DNA of 64,000 bases from Saprospiraceae bacterium. Lineage in GTDB: Bacteria > Bacteroidota > Bacteroidia > Chitinophagales > Saprospiraceae. This document shows positions 8,004-17,328 of this stretch, piece by piece (position 1 is the stretch's first letter; the number at the start of each line of letters is the position of its first letter). The stretch lies in NCBI GenBank assembly GCA_020629035.1, contig JAHDEC010000020.1, forward strand, positions 1 through 64,000, given 5' to 3'. The notes under the pieces are model-generated. The model saw only the letters and a list, made by a program, of their open reading frames with translations. It searched no databases and was not told the DNA's origin. The position numbers and the translations under genes were made by a program.

Positions 8004-9188
8004 ATGTACGATTTAAAAAAGATGGCAAGTACGCTTACTAGTGATACAACCTTGATAAACATTGCTAATAAAGTAGCCGATGAAACTCGTATCACTAATG
8101 ATGATTGCCTGTATTTATTTGATTATGCTGATTTAGGATTTGTCGGAACATTGGCCAATTATATAAGAGAGAAAAAGCATGGAAAGAAAACGTTCTTTAA
8201 TAGAAATTTCCACATTGAACCAACAAATATTTGTCTATACACATGTACCTTTTGTTCGTATTCAAGGCTCATAAAACAGCGTACGGATGGTTGGGAATAT
8301 ACGGAAGATGAGATCATGGAAATGGTCAAAAAGTATGATGATAAACCAGTCACTGAGGTACATATCGTAGGCGGTGTTTTACCACAGTACGATGTTCCGT
8401 TTTACGAATCGCTATTTAAAAGGATTAGAGAACACCGATCTGATTTACACATTAAGGCGCTCACACCAGTAGAATACCATTACATTTTTAAAAAGGCAAA
8501 AATCTCTTACCAAGAGGGAATGGAAAGAATGCTAGCTGCTGGTTTAGATTCCATGCCAGGAGGAGGAGCGGAGATATTTGACGAAGAAGTACGAAAAGAA
8601 ATAGCAGGCGGAAAGTGCAGTGCTGACCAATGGCTGGATATCCATCGAATCTGGCACAAGCTTGGTAAAAGATCCAATGCCACCATGTTGTATGGCCATG
8701 TAGAAACCTATGCCCACAGAGTTGATCATATGGATCGACTCAGAACTTTGCAAGACGAAACGAGAGGTTTTCAAACATTTATTCCACTAAAGTTTAGAAA
8801 TAAGGACAATCAAATGTCTCACATTGCGGAAGTTAGTGCAGTGGAAGATTTAAAGAATTATTCGATATCCAGAATATACCTTGATAATTTCGACCACATA
8901 AAGGCTTACTGGCCGATGATCGGCAGATCTACTGCTCAAATTTCACTGCAGTATGGGGTGGATGATATGGATGGAACCATCGATGACACGACTAAGATTT
9001 ATTCTATGGCGGGTTCTGAAGAACAAAGCCCTGCACTTTCTACGAGAGACTTAGCTAAGATTATAGAAGCCGTGGGCAAAGAGCCGGTAGAACGAGATAC
9101 GGTCTATAATGTGGTTAAAGATTATACCAACTATGAGTGGGGTGAAGAGCCGCTAAAAGGCTACATATCTCTGCCTACGGCTAATTAA
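8004..9188 (+). CDS. mqnE: Aminofutalosine synthase MqnE
   Basis: Radical SAM enzyme of the futalosine route to menaquinone; it joins the product of MqnA to the adenosyl moiety of SAM, giving aminofutalosine. The cluster motif C77-x3-C81-x2-C84 (NICLYTCTFCSYSR) binds the 4Fe-4S centre. The flanking 'FHIEPTN', 'EVHIVGGVLP' and 'MPGGGAEIFDEEVR' stretches are characteristic of MqnE rather than MqnC. 394 residues is full length. Other mqn genes are not in the window, as is usual in this phylum. The gene abuts the convergent histidine kinase gene without a gap. Confidence 0.93.
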   Translation: MYDLKKMASTLTSDTTLINIANKVADETRITNDDCLYLFDYADLGFVGTLANYIREKKHGKKTFFNRNFHIEPTNICLYTCTFCSYSRLIKQRTDGWEYTEDEIMEMVKKYDDKPVTEVHIVGGVLPQYDVPFYESLFKRIREHRSDLHIKALTPVEYHYIFKKAKISYQEGMERMLAAGLDSMPGGGAEIFDEEVRKEIAGGKCSADQWLDIHRIWHKLGKRSNATMLYGHVETYAHRVDHMDRLRTLQDETRGFQTFIPLKFRNKDNQMSHIAEVSAVEDLKNYSISRIYLDNFDHIKAYWPMIGRSTAQISLQYGVDDMDGTIDDTTKIYSMAGSEEQSPALSTRDLAKIIEAVGKEPVERDTVYNVVKDYTNYEWGEEPLKGYISLPTAN

Positions 9189-11147
9189 TTAGGTCTCTAA
9201 GGGTAGATTAATATTTAATATGGTGCCTTTAGGTTTGTTCTCAGTAAACGCAAATCTTCCGTTCATAGCATTAATTCGTTGAGAAATTGAAAACACGCCG
9301 AGTCCATTGTTTATTTGGCTATCTGTTTTGAAGCCGATGCCATTATCTCTTACTGAAATATTTATTTCATCTGAGCTAAATGATATTTGTAATTGTGCCG
9401 CACTTGCTTTAGAATGTTTGATCACATTGGTAAAAGCTTCCTGCACAACTCTGTAAATATTTAACGCATTTTGATAACCAAAATATTGGTCCACATTTAC
9501 AAGCTTATGGCTAAACACAATATCGGTGCTTTTATCAGTTCTTTCTGTAAGATTTTCTAGAGCTTTAGTCAGTCCAAATTGACTAAGCGTTACAGGATGC
9601 AGGCCTTTAGAAATATTACGTACATCTTCTAGAATCGAATCTACTTTCAGCGCAGCATTTTTGTCTTGAGATCTAACTAGGTCATGTTTTAGAATGAGAA
9701 GTTCATGACCGATATGATCATGTAATTCTTTTGAAATTCTGGTCTTTTCATTTTCTTGGTTGTGGAAAAGCTCCATATTGAATTTACTATTTAAATCCAG
9801 TATTTCATTAGTTCTTTCTTCCACAAGGCTAGATAACTCTTGGTTTACTTGCTTCTGTTTATTAAACGCTCTAAAGTATTGCACAAAGGTTATCATAAGC
9901 AGCAAGGAGGCAATGGTAACCCATCCATTTAGCTTCCTGTTTTGTTTGATGATTAGTTTGTTTTGAGCTTGTTCTTTGAGAAGGTATTGGTTTTCATTTT
10001 GCTGATCCTCAAGTCTATTTTTAAAATTTAAGGTGGACATCATTTTTGATCGCATATCAAGCGCAAGCTCTTCTTCAATTTCTCGATGCTTTCTGTATAA
10101 AATGAAAGCCTCCTTCGATTTATGTTGTCTCGCTCTTGACTCAGATAAATCAAGGTATGCACTTGAGAGGTGTTTTTTATTGGGGCTGTCTTTAGCTAAA
10201 ACCAAGTTATCTTTTAATATTTTTTCAGCAACTTGATTATTCCCCAATGCCATTTCTATTTTCCCAAGTATGTTATATAAAGTAAACATGTTATTCGATC
10301 CTATTTCTTGCTTTGCAATAGTGATAGCTTTTTTTACAGCTGTTTTTGCTTCAGTCAGCTGATTTAGTTTGAGTAAAACCTCTGCATGTATCTCATGACA
10401 TGCCGCTTCGAATGATCGGTCTTTTTGTTTTATTGCAGCATCTAAGACTTCATTTACACTTGTTTTTGCCTTTTCATAATCTTTTTCTTTAAACTCAATA
10501 TAGGCTCGTACTAAGTTTAGTTTTTTGGACTGATAGGTTAGTTTTTCTTTATCGCACAACATTTGTGCTTGTTCCACTAATGATTTAGCCTTTGCTAAGT
10601 GATTGATCTTAGCGTAGTAAAGGGCTAAATTCTGATAATAGATAAACAATTTCTCGCCTCCCTTGTAGGAAGGGTAATATTGATGAGACAATTCCATAAA
10701 TTCTATAGCAGTCTCTAAATTGCCGAGTTTATCATGGAGTAAAGCAATATTATTAAAATTAGCCGCCATCATGGTTGAGTCACCTAGTTTCCTTGCAATC
10801 TCGGATGATTGCTTAGCTGATTCGATGGCCTCATGCTGTTTATTACTCATGGAGTTTGCATAGCATTCATATTTATAGGCCAGCATTAAACCCTCTTGAA
10901 AATCCAATTTTTGAGCTAAGTTAAGAGACGCTTTGTTATAATAATTTAGGGAATCAGTATTGGAAAAAGCATAAAGCTTAGAAATCTCATTCAGCGTGTT
11001 GACCTTAGACTCATTATCAGCTAAGTTTTTCACAAGATGCTTTAGACTATCTATAGGTTCAGCAGCTGTCGAAAAAGAAAAAAGCATTAATAAACCACTA
11101 ATGGTTGTCCTTAAAAAAACAAGAAAATTCATTTTTTTGGAGTGCAT
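9189..11147 (-). CDS. TPR-containing sensor histidine kinase (HisKA_3/NarX type)
   Basis: 652 residues. A signal peptide is followed by a tetratricopeptide region (about 60-370), which should lie in the periplasm. One membrane helix follows (about 403-422, GWVTIASLLLMITFVQYF), then a coiled coil and a HisKA_3 dimerisation/phosphotransfer domain with the phospho-His in ISKELHDHIGHELL (about 475). The C-terminal HATPase has its N box (AFTNVIKHSKA) and G box (VRDNGIGFKT). Such kinases pair with NarL/LuxR-type regulators. No response regulator lies nearby, so it is an orphan here. Signal unknown. Confidence 0.9.
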   Translation of the reverse strand: MHSKKMNFLVFLRTTISGLLMLFSFSTAAEPIDSLKHLVKNLADNESKVNTLNEISKLYAFSNTDSLNYYNKASLNLAQKLDFQEGLMLAYKYECYANSMSNKQHEAIESAKQSSEIARKLGDSTMMAANFNNIALLHDKLGNLETAIEFMELSHQYYPSYKGGEKLFIYYQNLALYYAKINHLAKAKSLVEQAQMLCDKEKLTYQSKKLNLVRAYIEFKEKDYEKAKTSVNEVLDAAIKQKDRSFEAACHEIHAEVLLKLNQLTEAKTAVKKAITIAKQEIGSNNMFTLYNILGKIEMALGNNQVAEKILKDNLVLAKDSPNKKHLSSAYLDLSESRARQHKSKEAFILYRKHREIEEELALDMRSKMMSTLNFKNRLEDQQNENQYLLKEQAQNKLIIKQNRKLNGWVTIASLLLMITFVQYFRAFNKQKQVNQELSSLVEERTNEILDLNSKFNMELFHNQENEKTRISKELHDHIGHELLILKHDLVRSQDKNAALKVDSILEDVRNISKGLHPVTLSQFGLTKALENLTERTDKSTDIVFSHKLVNVDQYFGYQNALNIYRVVQEAFTNVIKHSKASAAQLQISFSSDEINISVRDNGIGFKTDSQINNGLGVFSISQRINAMNGRFAFTENKPKGTILNINLPLET

Positions 11148-11207
11148 CTATAGTAATCTTCAAACAGTATTGCCCAAGATAACTAAAGTTAAAAGAAGAT
11201 TCTTTTT

Positions 11208-11915
11208 TTAGCTTAAATTGTGGTAAACATTAAGTACATCATCATCTTCTTCGATCCGTTCTAATAACTTGTAGACATCAGCAGACTGTTCTTCATTAAG
11301 CGCTTTATTTACATTGGGGATTCTGTCAAAACCTGATGAATTAATTTCATAATTGTTTTCCTCCAACCATGACTGGATAGCACCATTGCTTTCAAATGAT
11401 CCATAAATCACCACTTCTTCTTCCTCCTTAAAGACTTCTTCAGCCCCAAAATCAATTAATTCAAACTCAAATTCTTCTAAGTCAATCCCTGTATCCTTAA
11501 TCCGAAAGAAACAAGTATGATCGAACATAAATGATACTGAACCAGAAGTCCCTAAACTTCCATTCATTTTATTAAAATACGATCTAACATTGGCCACAGT
11601 ACGCTGATTATTATCCGTTGCTGTCTCTATGAGGATTGCGACACCATGTGGTGCATATCCTTCAAACAGTGTTTCCTTATAATCGGAGGTGTCCTTATCA
11701 GATGCTTTCTTGATGGCACGCTTTACATTTTCCAGCGGCATGTTAGCCGCTTTTGCATTTTGGATAGCTGCTCTCAATTTTGGATTTGATTCCGGATCAG
11801 TACCGCCGTTTTTAATAGCAATAGCTATTTCTTTTCCAATCTTGCTAAAAGACTTGGCCATTTTGCCCCATCTTTTAAATTTCCTAGCTTTTCTAAATTC
11901 AAATGCTCTTCCCAT
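11208..11915 (-). CDS. yebC: YebC/PmpR-family protein
   Basis: 235-residue member of the YebC/TACO1 family, which includes DNA-binding regulators and, in more recent work, factors that relieve ribosome stalling. Typical landmarks are the N-terminal FKRWGKMAKSFSKIGKEI, 'GGTDPESNPKLRAAIQNAKAANMP' (positions about 38-60) and 'FEGYAPHGVAILIE'. The N-terminus begins MGRAFEFRKARK where many homologues have MAGHSKW, a known Bacteroidota variant. A well-formed promoter (11938-11968) gives it an untranslated leader of only about 16 bases. Confidence 0.92.
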   Translation of the reverse strand: MGRAFEFRKARKFKRWGKMAKSFSKIGKEIAIAIKNGGTDPESNPKLRAAIQNAKAANMPLENVKRAIKKASDKDTSDYKETLFEGYAPHGVAILIETATDNNQRTVANVRSYFNKMNGSLGTSGSVSFMFDHTCFFRIKDTGIDLEEFEFELIDFGAEEVFKEEEEVVIYGSFESNGAIQSWLEENNYEINSSGFDRIPNVNKALNEEQSADVYKLLERIEEDDDVLNVYHNLS

Positions 11916-11937
11916 GTAGCGGATTATTAGATTTTCA

Positions 11938-11968
11938 CAAATGTACTATCTTGAATATTTTATACAAA
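11938..11968 (-). promoter_or_regulatory. Bacteroidota-type promoter of yebC
   Basis: Read on the minus strand: TTTG (-33 box, 11965-11968), 19 bases, TACATTTG (-7 box, 11938-11945). Both match the phylum's sigma-ABfr consensus exactly and point to transcription starting near 11931. Confidence 0.72.
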
Positions 11969-12035
11969 TTGTTGCAAAGAATAATTCATCTTAGTAAACA
12001 CTTGTTGACCAGTTTTTAATACTTAAGCTGCTGAT

Positions 12036-15000
12036 CTAGCCATTTTTCTTCTTCTTTTTAAATGGATTTATATCTTTTAGTTTGTCCAATGTTTCGTCGA
12101 CTTTCTCTTTAGCTTTTCCGTCAATTACCTCATCAATCGTTTCTTTCGCCTTATCACTTAACTGGTCCCCAACTTGCTCCCCAATCACATCTTTAGCTTT
12201 TTTGCCAATGGCTTTTTTTCCTTGTTTTATGCCTTCGTCGACTTTCTTTTTTGCTTCTTCTTTAGCTTTTTCAGCCACCTCATCTACCTTTTTCTCCACT
12301 TTTTTGCTAGCCTCTTCTTTCTTTTTATCAAGCTCCTTTTTGGCTTGTTCGAGCGCCTTTTCTTTGGCTTCATTAAGCGCTTCTTTTGCTTTATCTTCTG
12401 CTGTAGTTTTTAAACTTTTACCTCCAGAGCCTGTGGGAACAATGCTAATTTTTGGGTCTTTAAACGTTCCTTTGATCTTAATGTCGAAATATACAAGATC
12501 ACCAACATCTACATTCACACCTACTTTTTTGGCCTGGGATTCTAACCATCCGATACCTACATCCACGCTTTTTGAAACCACATTTTTGCCGATCTTATCC
12601 CGAGGTATTTCGGCTTTAATAAGGTAGTCCATGGTGTTGTCTATGAAGTGTTTCCCACCGGCTTTGAAATTCATGTCATGTTTAGTAAAGGCTGTTTCTT
12701 CGATTTCTACAGCACCATCCTTAATTTTGAACCAGTTCTTACTGTCCTTAATTTCAAAACTCCTTAAATCTTCTAATCCTAATTGCTTAGCTATTTGGTC
12801 TAAGGGTAAAAATCCTTTGATTGCGCCTTCTATTGTTTCCAAAAAACCATCTGCTGTCACATTGGTAAATTCAGGAACCATGTCAGGACCAAACTTCCCG
12901 GAAATAGTCATGTCACTATTAAATCGTCCTTGTATATATTCTATTATCGGAGCTAATCGCCTAACACTGAGTGATGTCTTGAATACTTGCTGAAAATCCA
13001 TCCGTTGAATATCGTAAGCAAAATCAAATTCAGGTTTTTCTAAATTCTTTGAGTTATACGAACCTTTGACATCAAAATTGCCACCAAGTGTACTTCCTGT
13101 TAAATAAGCCAAATTGGCTTTTTCATCGTTTACCTCAATTCTACTTTTTGCATTATTAAGCACGTAATCTTGGTAAACAAGTTTCCCTATCTCCACTACA
13201 AAATCAATGATAACATCCTTAGGGACTCTGAAGATTTCTGTTTCTCCTCCTTGATGATTCTCCGACTTGCCTTCTTGTTCCATATACTTATTTAGATCGA
13301 TCTGATCCATATAAATATTCATATTACCACGAGCTTCTTCTTTTTTATACAAATAATCGTAAGCGTTATTAATTTCTCCGGTAGCCTTAAATTTTGTGCC
13401 GTCCAGGAGCATAGCATACTCATCAATATCTATATCGTTTGCATTGATTTTGCCTCTCGAGGATAATTGCTTAATGTCATAATCTTCATACTTGAGTCGT
13501 TTTACATCAGCTTTATAGTTTAATACTACATTTTCCATAAAGGCATCACTGCTAGTATCTGAATTTGCAGAAGATTCTGAAGCTGAGTCTGAAGTATCGC
13601 CCATCCACTCATTAGCATCGATTAAATTGCTTTGCAGATTTACATCGACAATAGTGTTGTTTTTTTGTGTTAAATAGGCGAGTGGTTCCCTTATATTTCC
13701 ACTTAAATTTATGTCAGAATTACCTGCGGTGAGGCTTGTGTTGGGTATCTCGATCGACCGAGGATTTGCCTTTAGTTGGACATTAGAAATATGAATGTCT
13801 GGCTGATCAGCGTATTTTACATGGATATTATTTCCTGAAACGGATCCATTAAAATCTATAGCTTCATAATTGGATTGTTCAATGTCATTGTAATTTGCTT
13901 TCACCTCTAGATTGCTAGACAAGATTCCAGTCATTGACTCTACACCATCAACTGGTGCAAATTGCTGAACTAAGTTTAAATCTATATCACCGTTTAAAAT
14001 ACCATCAATACTTGGTTGGCCCATTGGATCATCTAGGCGCAGTCTTCCAGTTATTGGCTTCTTATCCATAGTGAAGTTAAAGGATGGAATGTCAACTATC
14101 ATATCTGATAAATCAGCAGATTTCGAATCTATATTTAGCTCAATATTTACATCTTCAATTTGTTTGGCTAAGTCTGGGTAAGCAATGGTTCCATTATTTA
14201 GTTTGCAGGCTAAATGGAAAGCCGGCAAAGAATTATCACTATAAAATCCGTGGACACTTCCTTCAAAATGACTAATGCCTTCAGCCTGCAGTCCTTCAAA
14301 GTTTTCACTGTAAACCCCAGGAATTAATGACAGGATCTCTTTAAATGAATTTCCCGGCGCCTGAAAATCCAAATTCAAATCCATACCATTTTCTTTCATC
14401 GCAACACTTCCACTATTCTCCAGAACAAGACCATTAATGCTTAAGTCATTTTTGTTAAGGGTATACACTTCCTTTGCTTGATTTACATTAATATCTATGT
14501 CAGCCTTTATTAGGGCATTCTTTAAATACTGTGTACCATTCATTCTGACATCTGTTTGTCCAATGTTGGTTTTAGTTTTTAAATCATAAATATCTTGACT
14601 AAAGTCACCTTTACCAGTATGATTTAGATTGTTTAAGCCCACAAACATTTTAGCTCCATGATCATTATATGTTATGTGACCATCTCTAATTTCATATTTC
14701 TCTAGGGCAACATTGAAGCCACCAGCCGAAGATGTAGACTCGCTATCAGCTTCAGTTTTTGAAATATCATAATTGGCTTTTCCGTCCTTATGCACGGTTA
14801 CATTGATAACAGGTTTGTCAAGTAACAGACTGTTGAGTACATATTCGTTACTTCCATTAATAATGGACATTAGGTCTAAGGATAAATAAGTGTTGTCCGC
14901 CTTGTACAGATTTTCTCCCTCGAAAGGTGCTCTTCCAGAAATATTGATATCCTGAATATTAACCGATACGTTCGGGAAATCTTTAAACAAGCTTAGACTA

Positions 15001-15155
15001 ACCTTGCTAAAATCAACATTTGCATTTACCTGCTGATTAATTTCATCCTTGATTACCTTGGCAATTTTATCTTGATAAAAGTATGGTATGGCAACCATTA
15101 ATAGCAATATAATAAGTAGTAAAATGCCGAGTATTTTTCCTATTTTCTTTATCAT
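12036..15155 (-). CDS. AsmA-like protein with long Lys/Glu-rich coiled-coil tail
   Basis: 1039 residues. One N-terminal membrane anchor (about 5-27, IGKILGILLLIILLLMVAIPYFY) is followed by a very long beta-rich region with the repeated 'L.L....I...G....P' pattern of AsmA/TamB-like proteins, which are thought to form bridge-like lipid conduits in the envelope. The AsmA_2-like C-terminal domain ends about residue 880. The last roughly 140 residues are almost only Lys, Glu, Ala, Asp and Val in heptad or 11-mer patterns and end in KKKKKNG, as in LEA or apolipoprotein-like amphipathic helices. No neighbour shares its strand closely. Confidence 0.85.
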   Translation of the reverse strand: MIKKIGKILGILLLIILLLMVAIPYFYQDKIAKVIKDEINQQVNANVDFSKVSLSLFKDFPNVSVNIQDINISGRAPFEGENLYKADNTYLSLDLMSIINGSNEYVLNSLLLDKPVINVTVHKDGKANYDISKTEADSESTSSAGGFNVALEKYEIRDGHITYNDHGAKMFVGLNNLNHTGKGDFSQDIYDLKTKTNIGQTDVRMNGTQYLKNALIKADIDINVNQAKEVYTLNKNDLSINGLVLENSGSVAMKENGMDLNLDFQAPGNSFKEILSLIPGVYSENFEGLQAEGISHFEGSVHGFYSDNSLPAFHLACKLNNGTIAYPDLAKQIEDVNIELNIDSKSADLSDMIVDIPSFNFTMDKKPITGRLRLDDPMGQPSIDGILNGDIDLNLVQQFAPVDGVESMTGILSSNLEVKANYNDIEQSNYEAIDFNGSVSGNNIHVKYADQPDIHISNVQLKANPRSIEIPNTSLTAGNSDINLSGNIREPLAYLTQKNNTIVDVNLQSNLIDANEWMGDTSDSASESSANSDTSSDAFMENVVLNYKADVKRLKYEDYDIKQLSSRGKINANDIDIDEYAMLLDGTKFKATGEINNAYDYLYKKEEARGNMNIYMDQIDLNKYMEQEGKSENHQGGETEIFRVPKDVIIDFVVEIGKLVYQDYVLNNAKSRIEVNDEKANLAYLTGSTLGGNFDVKGSYNSKNLEKPEFDFAYDIQRMDFQQVFKTSLSVRRLAPIIEYIQGRFNSDMTISGKFGPDMVPEFTNVTADGFLETIEGAIKGFLPLDQIAKQLGLEDLRSFEIKDSKNWFKIKDGAVEIEETAFTKHDMNFKAGGKHFIDNTMDYLIKAEIPRDKIGKNVVSKSVDVGIGWLESQAKKVGVNVDVGDLVYFDIKIKGTFKDPKISIVPTGSGGKSLKTTAEDKAKEALNEAKEKALEQAKKELDKKKEEASKKVEKKVDEVAEKAKEEAKKKVDEGIKQGKKAIGKKAKDVIGEQVGDQLSDKAKETIDEVIDGKAKEKVDETLDKLKDINPFKKKKKNG

Positions 15156-15328
15156 ATAAATGATTTATTATTTGCGTCTTAAACTAAAGAACATCAAAAT
15201 TTTATATTTAGACGAAAACTAATATATATTGGAACACTTTTAAAATATAAATCTTACAAATAATCATTTTATCTTTAATATTATTGCTTCCAAAGAATTA
15301 TTTAAACTTCTCTTAAGAAAGTAAATAA

Positions 15329-17029
15329 GTGAATAAAAAGCCCACTTTGCTTAATGTTGAAAATCTACAAATCCAATTTGGACATGATATTAGTGCTCCC
15401 AAAGCGGTAAAAGGCTTGAGTTTTAGCTTGCGGGAAGGCGAAGTGTTAGCAGTAGTTGGTGAGTCCGGCTCAGGTAAAACTATCTCATGTCTTTCACTAC
15501 TCCAATTACTCGATGCTGAAAGTGCTAATATCCAGTCTGACACCACTAGTTTTAAAGGAACAGAAATCGGATACAATAAAATGTCATTATCCGATATTAG
15601 GAAATACCGAGGTAACGATATAGCCATGATTTTCCAAGAACCTATGAGTTCTTTTAATCCCAGCATGAGACTTGGTAGGCAAGTGATGGAAGCTTATTTG
15701 ATCCATAATGAAGGCGAAAAAAAGCAGGCCGAAGAACTTGCTCTCCAATTATTCGGAAAAGTAAAACTTCCAGACCCAGCAAGGATTTTTAATGCCTATC
15801 CACATGAAGTTTCAGGTGGACAACTCCAACGGGTGATGATTGCTATGGCACTCATTAACAAGCCTAAAATCATTCTTGCAGACGAACCCACAACCGCCTT
15901 AGACGTTACCGTTCAACATGAAATACTTAAGTTGCTTATCGATCTTAAAAATGAACTCAATTTATCGATCATATTTATTACACATGATCTCTCATTGGTC
16001 AGAAAAATAAGTGATCGAGTAATCGTGATGAAAAAAGGTCAAATAGTCGAGCAAGGTCCAGTAGAAGAAGTTTTTAGGTCTCCTAAGGATAATTATACTA
16101 AGGGTCTATTAGCCTGCATTCCTACGCTGCAAACTAAAACTCGAAGATTGCCGACAGTAGAAATGTACGAATCTACTGCTGATCAAGAGACCTATTTACA
16201 TGGAGAGAAGCAGGAAAAGAGATCCTTTGATGCCACAGTAACACCAGCTATTATTGAAGCCCAAAGTGTTTCTAAGTCCTTTGCACAAAGAAAGCAATGG
16301 TTCTGGCAAAAAAGCACAAAAAATATAGCAGTAGATAAGGTATCCTTTAAACTGCATAAAGGACAAATCCTAGGAATAGTAGGAGAGTCAGGTTCGGGTA
16401 AAACAACTCTTTCAAAACTAGTTATGGGAATCCTAAAACCATCACATGGGGCAGTTTTATTTGATGGCAAAGACATTTCTTCTTTTAACAACAAAGAGCG
16501 AAAATCATACTACAAACAAATCCAATACATTTTTCAAAACCCGTATGCTAGTTTAAATCCTAAAATGACGATTGGAGCCATTGTTAAAGAACCTATGATT
16601 GTCTATGGAATCTGTACAAAGAAAGAAGCCACTTCTTCGGTTAATGCATTGTTAGAGGAAGTTGGACTTTCTGCGGATTATTTTAACAGATATCCAAGCG
16701 AATTATCAGGCGGACAGAGACAACGTGTAGTTATAGCGCGTGCTCTTGCTATAAAACCACAAATGCTGATTTGTGATGAATGTGTTTCTGCATTAGATGT
16801 ATCTGTTCAGGCAACTATCATAAACCTGCTACTTGATCTTCGTGAAAAGTATAACTTAAGCTATTTGTTTATTTCTCATGACCTTGCTGTGGTAAAATAC
16901 ATTAGTGACCAAATCCTTGTCATGAATCAAGGACGAGTAGAAGAAATCATAGACGCAGCATTGATCGATAAAGCAGCAAAGTCTGATTACACAAAACAGC
17001 TAATTAGTTCCATAACAGAAGAAATTTAA
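15329..17029 (+). CDS. Oligopeptide ABC transporter ATPase, DppD-DppF fusion
   Basis: 566 residues with two complete nucleotide-binding domains. Domain 1: Walker A GESGSGKT (44-51), signature VSGGQLQR (about 160), Walker B IILADEPTTALD (about 181). Domain 2: GESGSGKT (about 352), LSGGQRQR (about 459), and Walker B LICDECVSALD, where the usual Pro after DE is Cys. This matches the fused DppD/DppF (OppD/OppF, YejF-like) ATPase of peptide importers. No permease genes are adjacent; a peptide-binding lipoprotein at 44.0 kb is a possible partner. Start is GTG. AsmA lies divergently upstream. Confidence 0.92.
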   Translation: MNKKPTLLNVENLQIQFGHDISAPKAVKGLSFSLREGEVLAVVGESGSGKTISCLSLLQLLDAESANIQSDTTSFKGTEIGYNKMSLSDIRKYRGNDIAMIFQEPMSSFNPSMRLGRQVMEAYLIHNEGEKKQAEELALQLFGKVKLPDPARIFNAYPHEVSGGQLQRVMIAMALINKPKIILADEPTTALDVTVQHEILKLLIDLKNELNLSIIFITHDLSLVRKISDRVIVMKKGQIVEQGPVEEVFRSPKDNYTKGLLACIPTLQTKTRRLPTVEMYESTADQETYLHGEKQEKRSFDATVTPAIIEAQSVSKSFAQRKQWFWQKSTKNIAVDKVSFKLHKGQILGIVGESGSGKTTLSKLVMGILKPSHGAVLFDGKDISSFNNKERKSYYKQIQYIFQNPYASLNPKMTIGAIVKEPMIVYGICTKKEATSSVNALLEEVGLSADYFNRYPSELSGGQRQRVVIARALAIKPQMLICDECVSALDVSVQATIINLLLDLREKYNLSYLFISHDLAVVKYISDQILVMNQGRVEEIIDAALIDKAAKSDYTKQLISSITEEI

Positions 17030-17109
17030 ATATTTCTTAAGGTTTTGTGTAACTTTTTTTGTCTGTTAGGAGTTATTTATATTAGTAATGTGATTTTTAT
17101 ATAGACAAC

Positions 17110-17328
17110 ATGAAAAAATACATCATTAGATTCGGTCTTGCAGCTGTGGTATTGTTGAGTATAGCTTCTTTCGCTTACCTTCAGTATGAGCAATCCTTTA
17201 GTTCCTTTTTAGAATTTAGCACCAATAGTTTTTCTACGGAGAATCTAGACGATATGGATAGTTACGATGCTAAATTACCTATCACAGAAGTAGTCATCGA
17301 CTTTTTTAATTTTCTAAGAGATTTTTAA
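17110..17328 (+). CDS. Small single-pass or secreted protein, unknown
   Basis: 72 residues with an N-terminal hydrophobic segment (IIRFGLAAVVLLSIASFAYL) and an acidic, Ser/Asn-rich remainder. The tail FFNFLRDF is encoded in DNA that overlaps the end of the convergent fmt gene by 23 bases. The Lys-Lys start, hydrophobic stretch and codon use look real, but there is no recognisable family. Upstream, AGTAATGTGATTTTT lacks a clear promoter, so co-transcription with the ABC gene 80 bases before is possible. Confidence 0.5.
   Translation: MKKYIIRFGLAAVVLLSIASFAYLQYEQSFSSFLEFSTNSFSTENLDDMDSYDAKLPITEVVIDFFNFLRDF

Noticed and set aside
12082-12627. 181-codon Ser/Phe-rich reading frame on the plus strand
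   Set aside because: It is the antisense shadow of the Lys/Glu/Ala-rich end of the AsmA-like gene; its composition (Ser, Phe, Leu) is what that repeat gives when read backwards.
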